Made by a program: the position numbers and the translations under genes
Shown here: positions 9,185 to 19,700 of the stretch, piece after piece
How the letters are laid out: every line of letters begins with the position of its first letter
Position numbering within the stretch: the first letter of the stretch is position 1
Assembly: GCF_000688375.1 (NCBI RefSeq)
Contig: NZ_JIAF01000003.1
Location: forward strand, 248,001-312,000
Direction: 5' to 3'
Origin: Prevotella sp. HUN102
Lineage (GTDB): Bacteria > Bacteroidota > Bacteroidia > Bacteroidales > Bacteroidaceae
Length of the DNA: 64,000 nucleotides
The notes under the pieces: generated by a model
The model's database searches: none
What the model was told of the DNA's origin: nothing
The model's input: only the letters and a program-made list of their open reading frames with translations

Positions 9185-9590
9185 ATATCTTTCGCCGATT
9201 TCGCAAATCCCGCAAATCAATGAAGAATAAATCAGTGCAATCTGCGCTATCTGCGAGAAAAATCTCACGCAGATTACGCAAATTACGCAAAGCAAGTATC
9301 TCTCACAGATGGCACAGATACACAGATTTCAATTTGATAATGTGCTGCCACAGAGAAAACGAAGTTTTCAAGGATGGCACAGATTCCTGTCGCCATACAA
9401 CTTCTTTGGCCGATTTCGCATATCCCGCAAATAAAATGAAAAATAAATCAGCGCAATCTGCGCCATCTGCGAGAACCCTCTCACACAAATTTCGCTGATA
9501 ACGCAAATGAATGAGAGGTGGAATCTGCATAATCTGCGTTATCAACGGGAAACAGCCTCCCACCGATGGCGCACACTTCACAGAAATTAA
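9185..9590. repeat. family 2 repeat array (CTGCGNNATCTGCG/CACAGA type)
   Basis: About 400 bases of diverged, partly inverted copies of words such as CGCAGATTACGCAAATT, CTCACAGATGGCACAGA and AATCTGCGCCATCTGCG. With the family 1 copy it fills most of the 910-base gap between the oxidoreductase promoter and the MORN gene. I see no protein in it. Confidence 0.75.
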
Positions 9591-9604
9591 AAAAAGTTTA
9601 GATA

Positions 9605-9636
9605 TTTGGGGATGCCATAATAATAATGTATCTTTG
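9605..9636 (+). promoter_or_regulatory. promoter of the MORN-repeat gene
   Basis: TTTG, a 20-base spacer and TATCTTTG lie about 35 bases before the GTG start. Confidence 0.7.
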
Positions 9637-9671
9637 CAAGTAAGTAGAATTCAAATTTAACTGGTAACGAA

Positions 9672-10784
9672 GTGAAAAATCTGTATATATCATTGTTATT
9701 CTCATTCCTGCCGATGCTTTCCACGGCGCAGAACTATGCAACGGGAACCACGGTGACGAAGGACGGAGGAAAATACGAAGGACAACTTTCGCACGGAAAG
9801 CCTGCCGGAAAGGGAAGGGCTGTCTACAAGAACGGCGACGTCTATGAGGGCGAATACGAAAAGGGGAAACGCCACGGCGAAGGCACTTACACCTTTTCGG
9901 ACGGCGAGAAGTATTCCGGCCAGTGGTTTCAGGACCAGCAGCACGGACAGGGTGTATATACGTTCAAGAACGGAAACAGATACGACGGCCTTTGGTACAA
10001 GGATTTTCAGCACGGACGGGGCAAGATGTACTATTACAACGGCGACGTCTACGACGGCGAGTGGGTGAACGACAAGCGTGAGGGATTGGGAAAGTACACC
10101 TTTGCCAACGGTGCCTACTACGACGGACAATGGAAGAACGACGCAAAGCACGGACACGGCAAGTTCGACTGGGGCGACGGCTCGAAGTTCATTGGCGACT
10201 GGGCGAACAACGTGAAGGAAGGCAAGGGCATCTACCTCTATGCCAACGGCGAGGAATACAACGGCGACTGGAAAAATGACCTCCAGTCGGGCAAGGGTAT
10301 CTACAAATACAAGAACGGCGACAAGTATGAAGGCGACTACCTGAACGGCGAACGCACCGGCGAGGGAATTATGCAGTACAAGAACGGCGACAAATACACC
10401 GGTCGTTTCCTTAAGGGATTCCGTTCCGGGTTCGGCACGATGGCGTGGCACAACGGCGATATTTACACCGGCAACTGGGAGAAAGACCTGATGAGCGGTC
10501 AGGGAAAGCTGACCAAGAAGAGCCACGACGTGATAGAAGGACAGTTCAGAAACGGAATGATGGACGGACTGGTCATCATAAGATACGCCGACGGAAGCAA
10601 GTTCCGAGGCACTTACAAGGACGGCAAGCGCAACGGCGAGGCCGTGGAGGAGGATGCCGACGGAAAACGGTTCGAGGGTGCATACAGAAACGACAAACGC
10701 CACGGCAGGTTTACCGAGCGGGACAGGAACGGTGCCGTTACGGCAAGGGGATTCTATGAGGATGGTGTAAGACAAAACAACTAA
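9672..10784 (+). CDS. secreted MORN-repeat protein
   Basis: A 370-residue protein starting at GTG with a clear signal peptide (LYISLLFSFLPMLSTAQ). Nearly all the rest is about 14 MORN repeats of roughly 23 residues with the core YxGxWxxxxxxGxG (for example VYEGEYEKGKRHGEG and YYDGQWKNDAKHGHG). MORN repeats form elongated beta-hairpin stacks used for lipid or protein contact. The last three repeats lose the final Gly. There is no enzymatic domain. glgB follows after only 22 bases, so the two are probably cotranscribed, but a link to glycogen is only positional. No T9SS C-terminal signal is evident, so it probably stays in the periplasm. Confidence 0.9.
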   Translation: MKNLYISLLFSFLPMLSTAQNYATGTTVTKDGGKYEGQLSHGKPAGKGRAVYKNGDVYEGEYEKGKRHGEGTYTFSDGEKYSGQWFQDQQHGQGVYTFKNGNRYDGLWYKDFQHGRGKMYYYNGDVYDGEWVNDKREGLGKYTFANGAYYDGQWKNDAKHGHGKFDWGDGSKFIGDWANNVKEGKGIYLYANGEEYNGDWKNDLQSGKGIYKYKNGDKYEGDYLNGERTGEGIMQYKNGDKYTGRFLKGFRSGFGTMAWHNGDIYTGNWEKDLMSGQGKLTKKSHDVIEGQFRNGMMDGLVIIRYADGSKFRGTYKDGKRNGEAVEEDADGKRFEGAYRNDKRHGRFTERDRNGAVTARGFYEDGVRQNN

Positions 10785-10806
10785 CGACAAACAAACAAGA
10801 CCGACT

Positions 10807-12879
10807 ATGGCAACAAAGAAACAGAATACAGGAAAGGCTGCATCAAGCCCAAGGAAAACGAAGAATGCACCGCAACTGATGGGCATCGCACGGAACGACA
10901 CGTATCTCGAACCGTTCAACGAGGCTATTAAGGGCCGCCACGACCACGTGGTGTGGAAGATTTCGCAGCTCACGCAGAACGGCAGGCAGCGTCTGTCGGA
11001 CTTTGCCAACGGTTATGAATACTTCGGTCTGCACAAGACTGACAAGGGATGGGTGTTCCGTGAGTGGGCACCCAACGCAAGGGAAATCTATCTCCGGGGC
11101 GACTTCAACGGCTGGCAGTTCCGTGAGGAGTACAAACTGAAGCGCATCGAGGGCACGGGCAACTGGGAACTGTATCTGGACGACGACAAGATGAAGCACG
11201 GCGACCTCTACAAGATGTACGTCCTGTGGGACGGAGGCGAAGGCGAAAGAATACCGGCGTGGGCACAGCGTGTGGTACAGGACGAGGCTACGAAGATATT
11301 CTCGGCGCAGGTGTGGCATCCCGAACAGGAATACAAGTGGAGGAAGAAGACCTTCAAGCCTGACACCCGGCCGCTCCTCATCTATGAATGCCATATCGGT
11401 ATGGGACAGGATGCCGAGAGGGTGGGCACATACACGGAGTTCAAGGACAATGTTCTGCCCCGTGTTGTCAAGGCCGGATACAACGCCATTCAGATAATGG
11501 CGATTCAGGAACACCCCTATTACGGCAGCTTCGGCTACCACGTAAGTTCGTTCTTCGCAGCAAGCTCTCGTTTCGGCACGCCCGAGGAGCTGAAAGCACT
11601 CATAGATGAGGCTCACCGGAACGGCATTGCCGTGATAATGGACATCGTTCATTCGCACGCCGTGAAGAACGAAGTGGAGGGACTGGGCAATCTTGCCGGC
11701 GACCCCAACCAGTATTTCTATCCCGGCGACCGACACGAGCATCCCGCGTGGGACTCGCTCTGCTTCGACTATGGCAAGGACGAGGTGATACACTTCCTAC
11801 TCTCCAACTGCAAGTACTGGCTGGAGGAATACCATTTCGACGGCTTCCGTTTCGACGGCGTAACGTCGATGCTCTATTACAGCCACGGTCTGGGCGAGGC
11901 TTTCGGCGGCTACGGCGACTACTTCAACGGACACGAGGACGACAATGCCATCTGTTATCTCACGCTGGCCAACTGTCTTATCCACGAGGTGAACAAGAAT
12001 GCGATAACCATTGCAGAGGAAGTTTCGGGTATGCCGGGGCTTGCTGCCAAGTTTGCCGACGGAGGATATGGTTTCGATTACCGTATGGCGATGAACATTC
12101 CCGACTTCTGGATCAAGACCATCAAGGAACTTCCGGACGAGGAATGGAAGCCTTCCTCCATCTTCTGGGAGGTTAAAAACCGTCGTGCCGACGAGAAAAC
12201 GATTTCCTATTGCGAGTCGCACGATCAGGCTCTGGTGGGCGACAAGACCATTATCTTCCGACTTGTAGACGCCGATATGTACTGGCATTTCAAGAAAGGC
12301 GACGAGAACGAGATGGCACGCCGCGGCATTGCGCTCCACAAAATGATAAGGATGGTCACGGTTTCCACCATCAACGGCGGCTACCTGAACTTTATGGGCA
12401 ACGAGTTTGGGCATCCCGAATGGATTGATTTCCCGAGAGAGGGCAACGGATGGAGCCACAAGTATGCGCGCCGGCAGTGGAATCTGGTGGACAATCACGA
12501 CCTCTGCTATCACTATCTCGGCGATTTCGACCGTCGGCTGCTCGAAACGCTCAAGAGCGAAAAGCACTTCAACGAGACGCCCTTGCAGGAAATATGGCAC
12601 AACGACGGCGACCAGATTCTGGCATTCTCGCGCGGCGGACTCGTGTTTGTGTTCAACTTTTCGCCCACCCGTTCGTTCAGCGACTACGGATTTCTCGTTC
12701 CCGAAGGCTCATACAGCGTGGTGCTCAACACCGATGCGCGGGAGTTCGGCGGCTTCGGCTTTGCCGACGACAGCATAGAGCACTTCACGAACCCCGACCC
12801 GATGTATGCCGATCAGCACAAGGGATGGCTGAAACTCTATATCCCAGCGAGAAGCGGCGTGATACTCAGGAAAAAATAA
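10807..12879 (+). CDS. glgB: 1,4-alpha-glucan (glycogen) branching enzyme
   Basis: GH13 enzyme of 690 residues that forms alpha-1,6 branches in glycogen in the cytoplasm. An N-terminal CBM48-like domain (about 70-165, with EWAPNAREIYLRGDFNGW) precedes the barrel. The catalytic residues are Asp350 in GFRFDGVTSM, Glu404 in TIAEEVSGMPG and Asp473 in CESHDQALVGD. The VTSMLYYSHG and GYGDYF segments are of the eukaryotic-like GH13_8 type, not the E. coli type. The length and C-terminal beta domain are complete. Sharing a transcript with the MORN gene is likely. Confidence 0.97.
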   Translation: MATKKQNTGKAASSPRKTKNAPQLMGIARNDTYLEPFNEAIKGRHDHVVWKISQLTQNGRQRLSDFANGYEYFGLHKTDKGWVFREWAPNAREIYLRGDFNGWQFREEYKLKRIEGTGNWELYLDDDKMKHGDLYKMYVLWDGGEGERIPAWAQRVVQDEATKIFSAQVWHPEQEYKWRKKTFKPDTRPLLIYECHIGMGQDAERVGTYTEFKDNVLPRVVKAGYNAIQIMAIQEHPYYGSFGYHVSSFFAASSRFGTPEELKALIDEAHRNGIAVIMDIVHSHAVKNEVEGLGNLAGDPNQYFYPGDRHEHPAWDSLCFDYGKDEVIHFLLSNCKYWLEEYHFDGFRFDGVTSMLYYSHGLGEAFGGYGDYFNGHEDDNAICYLTLANCLIHEVNKNAITIAEEVSGMPGLAAKFADGGYGFDYRMAMNIPDFWIKTIKELPDEEWKPSSIFWEVKNRRADEKTISYCESHDQALVGDKTIIFRLVDADMYWHFKKGDENEMARRGIALHKMIRMVTVSTINGGYLNFMGNEFGHPEWIDFPREGNGWSHKYARRQWNLVDNHDLCYHYLGDFDRRLLETLKSEKHFNETPLQEIWHNDGDQILAFSRGGLVFVFNFSPTRSFSDYGFLVPEGSYSVVLNTDAREFGGFGFADDSIEHFTNPDPMYADQHKGWLKLYIPARSGVILRKK

Positions 12880-12941
12880 GAGGGAAGGGAAACGGCTCTG
12901 CAAGTGGATAAGTTTATAAATATACAGGGAAACAGAAGGAG

Positions 12942-13007
12942 GGAGGACGGACCGACAGGGAAAAATGAATCGGGAAAGAGTATCTTTCCCCTGTCCGTTT
13001 GTCCTTC
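12942..13007. terminator. long foldback after glgB (family 4-like)
   Basis: GGAGGACGGACCGACAGGGAA pairs imperfectly with TTCCCCTGTCCGTTTGTCC. It lies 60 bases after the glgB stop in CTTGTCC/GTCCG-rich sequence akin to family 4. There is no clear T run, so a role in termination is inferred. Confidence 0.45.
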
Positions 13008-13079
13008 CGTCCCTTGTTCATAGTCTTTCCGGCTGACTTGCAGAATCATTTTCCCGTCCGACCGACATTAAAACAACCG

Positions 13080-14036
13080 ATGGAAAGTAAATTTACGCGC
13101 ATCGTCTGCGCATTTCTTTTTTGCACATTCACCTTCTGCTACCTGTTTTTCTATCAAGCAGAAGTAATGCAGGTTACGCAGCACGTGGCATCCGGTGGGC
13201 AAACCTTCTATCATCCTTGGGTGGGAGCAATCCTCATCACGCTCACGTTGCAGGTGCTGCAAGTAGGAATCAACTCGTTTCTGAAGCTCCGAAAGCGTGG
13301 ATTCGCACTCACTTATTTCCCCTCCATTCTCTTTCTCACCGTGATTTCGGCCGTCAGTCCCGATATAAAAGACCGTCTTTCGATAGGTGCTTGGGTGTGG
13401 ATTGTGCCGATTATGCTCATAGCCTACACGGCCGTCATACTCTATGTGAAGCGATACGAGCCCTACGAGCGCGAGCTCCGTACGACAGGGCCATTCTCAC
13501 AGCTCGTCTGGATAAATCTGGGCACACTCGTTCTTCAGTTTCTTTTCGTGGGGCTGCTGAGCAATGGCAACAGAGCGTTCCATCAGCGGGCGAAAATCGA
13601 GGCGGCGGTCTACAATCGTGAATACAGGGAAGCCCTGCAACTCATCAGGAAGATGGGCGAGACCGACTCCGTAACGTCGATGCTTACCATCTATGCCGTG
13701 GCACGAACGGGACATCTCGGCGACAGTCTTTTCCACTATCCGTTGGTGGGCGGGGGCAAGGTGCTGCGTCCGGGCATTGTGCATTCAATGTTGCAGCCCG
13801 ACAGCGTGCTGATAAACGCAACGAAACGTTCTGCCAACTACCAGCTCACGGGCTTTCTTCTGAACCGCGATCTCCACAACTTCGCCCGATACCTCTCCGA
13901 ATACTATCCCGTAGACAGCCTCCGTCCCCGCTATTATGCCGAAGCCAATGCGCTCTTTGCAAAGATAAACCGTGGCGAAAAGCCACAGCAACCCTACGAA
14001 GAGGGCAGCTACACAAAGTATTATTTCGAGAGATAA
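13080..14036 (+). CDS. polytopic membrane protein with a soluble C-terminal half
   Basis: I do not recognise a named family. The 318 residues show about five transmembrane helices in the first half (about 9-27, 44-62, 73-91, 102-122 and 143-163), then a helical extracytoplasmic region with YNREYREALQLIRKMGETDSVTSM, reminiscent of a TPR-like hairpin and of Bacteroidetes membrane proteins that combine helices with repeats. The start at MESKFTRIV is preferred because the upstream open frame runs through repeat sequence. It is downstream of glgB but separated by 200 bases with a foldback. Confidence 0.75.
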   Translation: MESKFTRIVCAFLFCTFTFCYLFFYQAEVMQVTQHVASGGQTFYHPWVGAILITLTLQVLQVGINSFLKLRKRGFALTYFPSILFLTVISAVSPDIKDRLSIGAWVWIVPIMLIAYTAVILYVKRYEPYERELRTTGPFSQLVWINLGTLVLQFLFVGLLSNGNRAFHQRAKIEAAVYNREYREALQLIRKMGETDSVTSMLTIYAVARTGHLGDSLFHYPLVGGGKVLRPGIVHSMLQPDSVLINATKRSANYQLTGFLLNRDLHNFARYLSEYYPVDSLRPRYYAEANALFAKINRGEKPQQPYEEGSYTKYYFER

Positions 14037-14039
14037 TTA

Positions 14040-14180
14040 GGAAGGGAACGAGGAAGTTGGATATTTAGGGGACAAGGAGACGAGAGAACAAGAAGACGAG
14101 GAGATTTGCTATTCGGATAATTCTTAACTGTCTTGTTTCCTTTTCTCCTCGTCCACTTGTCCCCTTGTTTCCTCGTCTCC
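14040..14180. repeat. family 4 foldback between convergent genes
   Basis: GGGGACAAGGAGACGAG on the left is complementary to CTCGTCCACTTGTCCCC on the right, and the outer parts (GAAGGGAACGAGGAAG and CCTTGTTTCCTCGTC) also pair loosely. It separates two convergent genes and may act as a bidirectional terminator. Confidence 0.6.
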
Positions 14181-14185
14181 AGACT

Positions 14186-14410
14186 TCATTTCCCTCCTGC
14201 CTGCTCCATACTGATTTCGTTGGTAACAGCCGTTGAGTCGCCGTTGCTCACCGGTTCTTCGCCTATCTCCTCTTCGGTCAGTCCTTCTTCGGTTGGCTGA
14301 GCACCTTCAGGAGCCTGCGTGGCAAAGAAAATTCCTCCACCAACGAGTGTTAGAATCGCAATGCCGACTATCCATTTCAAGCCATTTTTCTTGTTCTTGT
14401 TATCTTCCAT
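14186..14410 (-). CDS. small single-span membrane protein
   Basis: A 74-residue protein with a short charged N terminus (MEDNKNKKNGLK), one transmembrane helix (about 13-30, WIVGIAILTLVGGGIFFA) and an acidic, Glu/Thr-rich tail. I know no function. It is supported as a real gene by a well-formed promoter (TTG, 20 bases, TAACTTTG) about 55 bases upstream, and by the foldback at its 3' end. Topology is probably N-in with the acidic tail outside the cytoplasm. Confidence 0.7.
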   Translation of the reverse strand: MEDNKNKKNGLKWIVGIAILTLVGGGIFFATQAPEGAQPTEEGLTEEEIGEEPVSNGDSTAVTNEISMEQAGGK

Positions 14411-14464
14411 AAGTCTAAAATATAATTGATTTTTCTTTCTTTTTTCTTCTCATTTTCTTAGAAG

Positions 14465-14495
14465 CAAAGTTACCATATATTTTTAATCTGTGCAA
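14465..14495 (-). promoter_or_regulatory. promoter of the small membrane protein gene
   Basis: Read on the minus strand: TTG, exactly 20 bases, TAACTTTG. It is among the best matches to the Bacteroidetes consensus in the window. Confidence 0.7.
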
Positions 14496-14600
14496 GTAAA
14501 AGAGGGAAGAAAGACTTTCCGTGCGATGAATGGTGAGAGAAATGCGTGCAGGAGAAATGCAGCAAAACAACCGTTGTTTCCAACAGATAAAAGTGCGAAT

Positions 14601-14686
14601 TGCGTTTGTGCGAAGAATGGCTTGCAATCTTCGCAAGATTGCAGTGCATTTTTGCGAAGAATGAAATGCGTTTTTGCGAAGAATGA
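14601..14686. repeat. family 1 alternating inverted repeat
   Basis: Same order of units as the copy near 9.1 kb: GCGAAGAATGG, CAATCTTCGCAAGATTG, then two direct TTTGCGAAGAATG units. It sits in the gap between the small membrane gene and the IS remnant. Confidence 0.85.
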
Positions 14687-14699
14687 ATCTCACCGATTT

Positions 14700-15005
14700 T
14701 CAGGCTCTCGCAGATAGTGCGAATCTCGCGAATAAATCTCTATGATTCTGTATTTTTTGAGGTTTAGGTTCTCGCAGATAGCGCAGATTTCGCAAATCAG
14801 GAATCTCTCACAGATGGCACAGACACACAGATTTCGTTTTGATAATGTGCTTCACAGAGAAGGCTATATCCGTCTGTCTGTAAAAATCTGTGAGCAAAAA
14901 CAGAACACTTTTTGCCAATGGGAGGACTCTCGGGAATATAAATCTGCGAAATCAGCGAGAGAACCTTTGCCCACAGGCAGCGTGGCACAAAAATAAATCT
15001 GCGCC
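14700..15005. repeat. family 2 repeat array
   Basis: Words such as CTCGCAGATAGCGCAGATT and CTCTCACAGATGGCACAGA recur through about 300 bases beside the IS110 remnant. No gene is credible here. Confidence 0.7.
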
Positions 15006-15053
15006 ATCAGCTTTCTATGTTAAAATCCAAATGATTTGGCCATTATTTTTCCT

Positions 15054-15896
15054 TTACGCTGATATTTTATAGTCCTTATCGAAAACCTGACCGTTTCTGA
15101 CCATGGCGGCCACTATGTGGATAAGCTTGTTCCTGACGTTGTCAAATGCCACCTGCTTCTTTTTCCCTCTTGCGACAAGCCTTGGATAATACGAGACTGT
15201 GGAGGGGTTGAAGTTAACGGCTGCAAGCGCGGCCTGGGTCAGCATAGCCTTTATCTGCCTGTTTGCCATATAATGCACATGCGGGTCTGTATGCACGCCG
15301 GTGCCGGAATCGCCGAATGGGACTGTTCCACAATAGCAGGATATTTTCCGCGGGTCGTGGCTGAACCTGCGGAAGTTGTCCGTGCAGACCATCAGGCACA
15401 CGGCATTCTGCGTTCCTATGCCGGGTATGGAGGTAACTATGGTGAAATCCGGGTAAGCTCCCCGTCAGACTCTATCAGGGACGCAATCCTCCTGTCCACC
15501 TTCTCTATCTCCCTGTTCAACTCCGAGACGATATGCCGTCCGCTTTGGGAGATCATAGTCTTGACGGACGATTTCTCCATGGTAAGTCTCTTCTCACCTC
15601 TCCGGACTTGGAAGTTGCACCTGTGCCTGACTATCATCTGTCTGTGGGGGAACAGCTCCCTGGGCTGCATAAGCGACTCGCTGAGCGGGTCGTACATGGC
15701 GGCCCTGTCATGGCTACGCATTGCATACTCCGCTGTCATTGAGGCATCGGCGCGGTCCGATTTCAGTCTCCGGATACCCGAGGAGTCCCTGACACTCTTG
15801 GCATTCTCAGGCCATGCGTCGAATCCCCTCCCATAAAGGAAGTTGCACAGCGGCTTGCTGTAGTCACCGGTGTTCCCGCCGCGGTTGTCACTAATT
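15054..15896 (-). pseudogene. IS110-family transposase remnant
   Basis: Two minus-strand frames together give the middle and C-terminal parts of an IS110/IS1111 transposase. The first runs NTGDYSKPLCNFLYGRGF ... KSDRADASMTAEYAM to ESDGELTR; the second continues DFTIVTSIPGIGTQNAVCL through the Transposase_20 part (SHDPRKISCYCGTVPFGDSG and YMANRQIKAMLTQAAL). They are joined by a one-base shift near 15450. The N-terminal RuvC-like DEDD part (about 60 residues) is absent: the frame meets a stop just before NTGDYS. The element is therefore dead. Intact relatives pair this gene with a non-coding bridge RNA at one end. Confidence 0.88.
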
Positions 15897-16150
15897 TAAT
15901 TATCAGAAATGGTCAATAGCTGTATGGACTGAAACTCTGACAAGGCTCCAAGGCCGGTAGCTTTCTATCTTGTCTCCGCGACTATGTCGGGGAGGTTCTG
16001 GACAGATTATGGCTTCCGTGCCGGCGAAATCCAGGGCCTACCTCTCCGACAGACCGATTCTTCCTTACGACAGCAAAGGTAGGATACTGTCTTGAGCTGG
16101 CATTGTTTTTACATATTTTGCGTTCTTATGCGGCCGAGCCGTAATCTTCT
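15897..16150 (-). other. possible non-coding end of the IS110 element
   Basis: No frame here continues the transposase and no gene is evident. The stretch lies on the 5' side of the transposase remnant, where IS110-group elements keep a non-coding end that encodes the bridge RNA. It has local self-complementarity (GTCTCCGCGACTATGTCGGGGAG). The assignment rests on position only. Confidence 0.3.
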
Positions 16151-16190
16151 GCAAACTTAGAGTGAAATCCGTGAGAGAGACTTGCCATTT

Positions 16191-16207
16191 TATCCCGAAC
16201 TCAGGTA
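16191..16207. repeat. solo terminal repeat of the foldback element
   Basis: TATCCCGAACTCAGGTA is identical to the right terminal repeat of the element at 35.9-36.2 kb, and the preceding bases (GTGAGAGAGA-CTTGCCATTT) match it too. The left end is missing, perhaps lost when the IS110 element inserted or decayed. Confidence 0.7.
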
Positions 16208-16300
16208 TTATATATAAATCGTGGAAGAGCTTCACACTTCCCCTTAATTTGTTGGGTGTTTCTAAATTATTGATATTCAGATTATTGTAATCTTGTTTTC

Positions 16301-16426
16301 AAACGTGCGAAGAATGCGTTCCATTCTTCGCAAAAACGCCGTGCAATTGTGCGAAGATTGCAAGCCATTCTTCGCAAAAATGTAGGAGATGTGAAATGTG
16401 AGGTGGGAGATGGGAAATGTGAAAGG
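16301..16426. repeat. family 1 copy followed by family 3 purine-rich repeat
   Basis: AAACGTGCGAAGAATG with its inverted partner, then more GCGAAGATTG units to 16382, then GATGTGAAATGTGAGG-type words to 16426. The rest of the gap up to the SusC promoter is AT-rich with nothing recognisable. Confidence 0.8.
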
Positions 16427-16696
16427 GTTATCCACGTATTGTTTTAAATCCTCCTTTTTAGGTAGAAACTTCGGAAATGGGATATTTTCTGAAAAAGATT
16501 ATTGCCGAATCTCGTCTTCAAAACTGGAAGGTGGGGTTGTGAGAAACACAGTAGAAGAATTAGGGGTTGTTTTGAATTGGTTTTATTTTCAATGTTTTAT
16601 GTTTTTGTTTTGTTGAAAATGCGGTTTTAATGCGTTAGATTGGTAGATTTTTCTTCGGGTATGAAGCGTCGGGTTTAAAATCATTCGGTTTAGGTA

Positions 16697-16727
16697 TTGC
16701 GGGAAAAATAAATCCTTTATACTTTTG
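16697..16727 (+). promoter_or_regulatory. promoter of the SusC/SusD operon
   Basis: TTG, a 20-base spacer and TACTTTTG lie about 31 bases before the ATG of the SusC-like gene. Confidence 0.7.
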
Positions 16728-16757
16728 CACCACACTAAAAGATGCGAAAAACTTGAA

Positions 16758-19700
16758 ATGCACAGAAGCATAATTCGACAAATTGCCGTATTGGTAATAC
16801 TGTTTTCGTGGGTGGTGGTGCCAAGGTGTCTTGCACAGACTGCAAAGAAGGTTTATGGCAATGTTTGTTCTTCGGACGGATTGCCTATGGAGAAGGTGTG
16901 CATACAGGTTACGGATAGCCGAATGGTGGTTCAGAAGACGCTCTTCACGGATGAAAAAGGCAAGTTCGAGACGGCATTGACGGCATCGGCATATCAGATA
17001 GTGGCGAAGAAGGAGGGCTACAAGACGGCGATTCTGCGCATAAAACCGAATTAGGAGCTATACAGCTTTGTGCTCAATGCTTTGTCGGAAAACCTCGACG
17101 AGGTGGTGGTTACAGGTTATGTGAACAGAAATAAGGAGAGCTACACGGGTTCGTCGTTCGTAATTGGCAAGGAAGTATTCCAACAGCAGGTAAACAGCAG
17201 TCTGCTGGAACTTATCAGGAACAATACGCCCGGTTTCGAGGTGGTGCAGAACATTGATGCAGGTTCCGACCCTAACCACGTTCCCGATATGATATTGCGC
17301 GGCCGGAGCAGCTTTGTTGAGAACGACAACACCAATCTTCCCCTCTTCATTCTCGACGGGGTGGAGGTGGATGTGAAGACGGTTTTCAATCTTCTGCCCT
17401 CCACCATCGAGCGTGTCTCCGTACTGAAGGACGCTGCCGCAACGGCATATTACGGTTCGAAGGCTGCCAACGGCGTGGTGGTGATAACATCCCTGCCCAC
17501 CAGCGCAGGCCGTTTGCAGATAGATTACGACGGTCGTTTTCAGGTTTCGATTGCCGATTTGTCGAGCTACCATCTGCTGAACGCAGCCGAAAAACTTGAA
17601 TATGAACGCTTGGCGGGCATCTACGGCAGCTTTAAAGGCACGAGCAAGACAGACATTGAACGCCAAAAGGTGTACTATGAGAAGCTGGACCGCGTGAAGG
17701 CGGGCGCGAATACGAACTGGATGAAGATACCTTTGCGCACCGGATTCACGCACACTCACAGCCTTTCGCTCAACGGCGGCACGGAGAAATTCCGTTACAG
17801 GCTCACCGGTGGTTGGCAGAATGCAGGGGGAGTGATGCAGAAAAGCAGCAAAGACAACCTTTCCATTCGTGTCAATCTCACCTACGGCGACTGGAGCAAA
17901 CTCTTCTTCCAGTACACGGCACGTGTGGAAAGCAGCAGTTCCGACGATGTTCCTTATGGCAGTTTCGGCGACTATGCACGGCTCAATCCCTACGACCGAC
18001 CCTATAACACGGACGGAACGCTGAACGGAGAACTGTCGTTCAACACGCCAAACCCCATCTATGAGAAGAGCCTGAACAGCTACATAAAGCACAGGGGAGC
18101 TACCGTGAGCAACAACCTGAAGATGAGATGGAACTTAGGCTACGGACTGCGCTTGGAGAGTTCACTTTCTTATGCGGTGTCCAAAACCGACGACGAGACA
18201 TTCCATTCGCCCCTTTCGCAGCGTTTCCTCTATACGGAGAAAATCAAGCGGGGTAGTTTCGACGTGCTTCACAGCCGTGCTTCCGACCTCTCTGCCAATC
18301 TCTTCCTCGTCTGGAACAAGGGCTTCGGCCGCAGTGGTCAGCATTTCGTGAACCTCACGTTGGGCGGAAACCTCCAGAGCATCGAGGAAGATGCAGACGG
18401 ATTCAAGGCGGTCGGCGTGCTTTCAGACAAGGTAGACCACGTTTCTATGGCTGCCGCCTTTGCCGACGGCGCATCCCCACTCGGCAACCGTTCGCGTTCG
18501 CGCCAGCTCGGCAGCTTCCTCAATGCACAATACATTTATCTGAACAGATACTACGTGGATGCCTCGTTCCGTTACGAAGGCTCTTCCAAGTTCGGAACCT
18601 CCCACAAGTATGCCCCATTCGGTGTGGTGGGACTGGGCTGGAACGTTCATAACGAGGAGTTTCTCGGCGGCAGTTGTTTCTCTTTGCTCAAGCTCCGTGC
18701 AAGCGTCGGCGTGGTGGGCAACGTCAGTTTCAGCCCCTATCAGGCGCGGCTTGCCTACCGATACGCTTCCGACCTCATCTACAATCAGGAGATTGGAGCT
18801 GTGCCCGTGGCACTTGTAAACCCTTATCTGAAGTGGGAAAAGACTACGAAGCGCAATGCCGGCATTGATTTCGGACTGTGGAACGACCGTCTGAGCGGCA
18901 GCGTGGAGGTGTATTACAACACGACGAACGACCTTGTGATGACCGTTGCCAAGCCGCTGCACGTGGGATTCAGCAACGGCAAGGAGAATCTGGGGCAGAT
19001 TCGCAATGCCGGCATTGAGGTTTCGCTGCGCGGAAAACTCATTCAGAGCAGGCATTTTATGCTGAATGCCTACCTCGTGGCCGCTCACAACAGCAACAGG
19101 ATAGTCAAGATAAGCGAGTATCTGCGAAATCAGAACAAGCGGAACGCCGAACAGGGAGGCCGTCTTCCTGTGCCTCTCTATGCCGAGGGAGAGTCGCTTA
19201 CGGCCCTGAAGGTAATGAAATCTGCCGGCATCAACCCTGCCAACGGCAAGGAAATATTCATCAAGAGGAACGGAGAACAGACCTATGAGTACGATTACAA
19301 CGAACGGCAGACCGTTGGCGACCTGACACCCACGGTGCAGGGAAGCGGCGGATTCTCGGCTTCGTGGAAGTCTCTCACGCTCTCCGTGGCACTTTCGTAC
19401 CGTATGGGAGCCACCGTCTACAACGGAACATTGGCGCAGAAGGTGGAGGGAGCAAGTCCGTTGCAGAACGCCGACCGACGGGTGTTCTACAACCGTTGGC
19501 AAAGTCCGGGCAACGTATCGCTCTACAAGGGCATTGCCGTGCAGGAAGCCACTCCTCCGACGTCGCGGTTCGCCGGAAAAGAGTATGCGCTGGAGGGCAC
19601 TTCGCTGATGCTTGCCTACGAACTGCCCCCGATGCTGTGCCGAAGACTGTATGTGCAGTCGGCGAGAGTGTCGCTCTCCACAGGCAATTTCTTCCATCTT

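Noticed and set aside
9029..9581. Small ORFs inside the 9.0-9.6 kb gap
   Set aside because: They are made of repeat words (family 1 and 2), which give repetitive peptides such as CAICVICV with no gene-like features.
15117..15836. A 239-codon plus-strand ORF across the IS110 remnant
   Set aside because: It is the antisense shadow of the transposase; the minus-strand frames carry clear IS110 motifs and the plus frame none.
16398..16616. A 72-codon ORF before the SusC promoter
   Set aside because: It begins in a family 3 repeat and continues through AT-rich DNA without motifs; no promoter or ribosome-binding site supports it.
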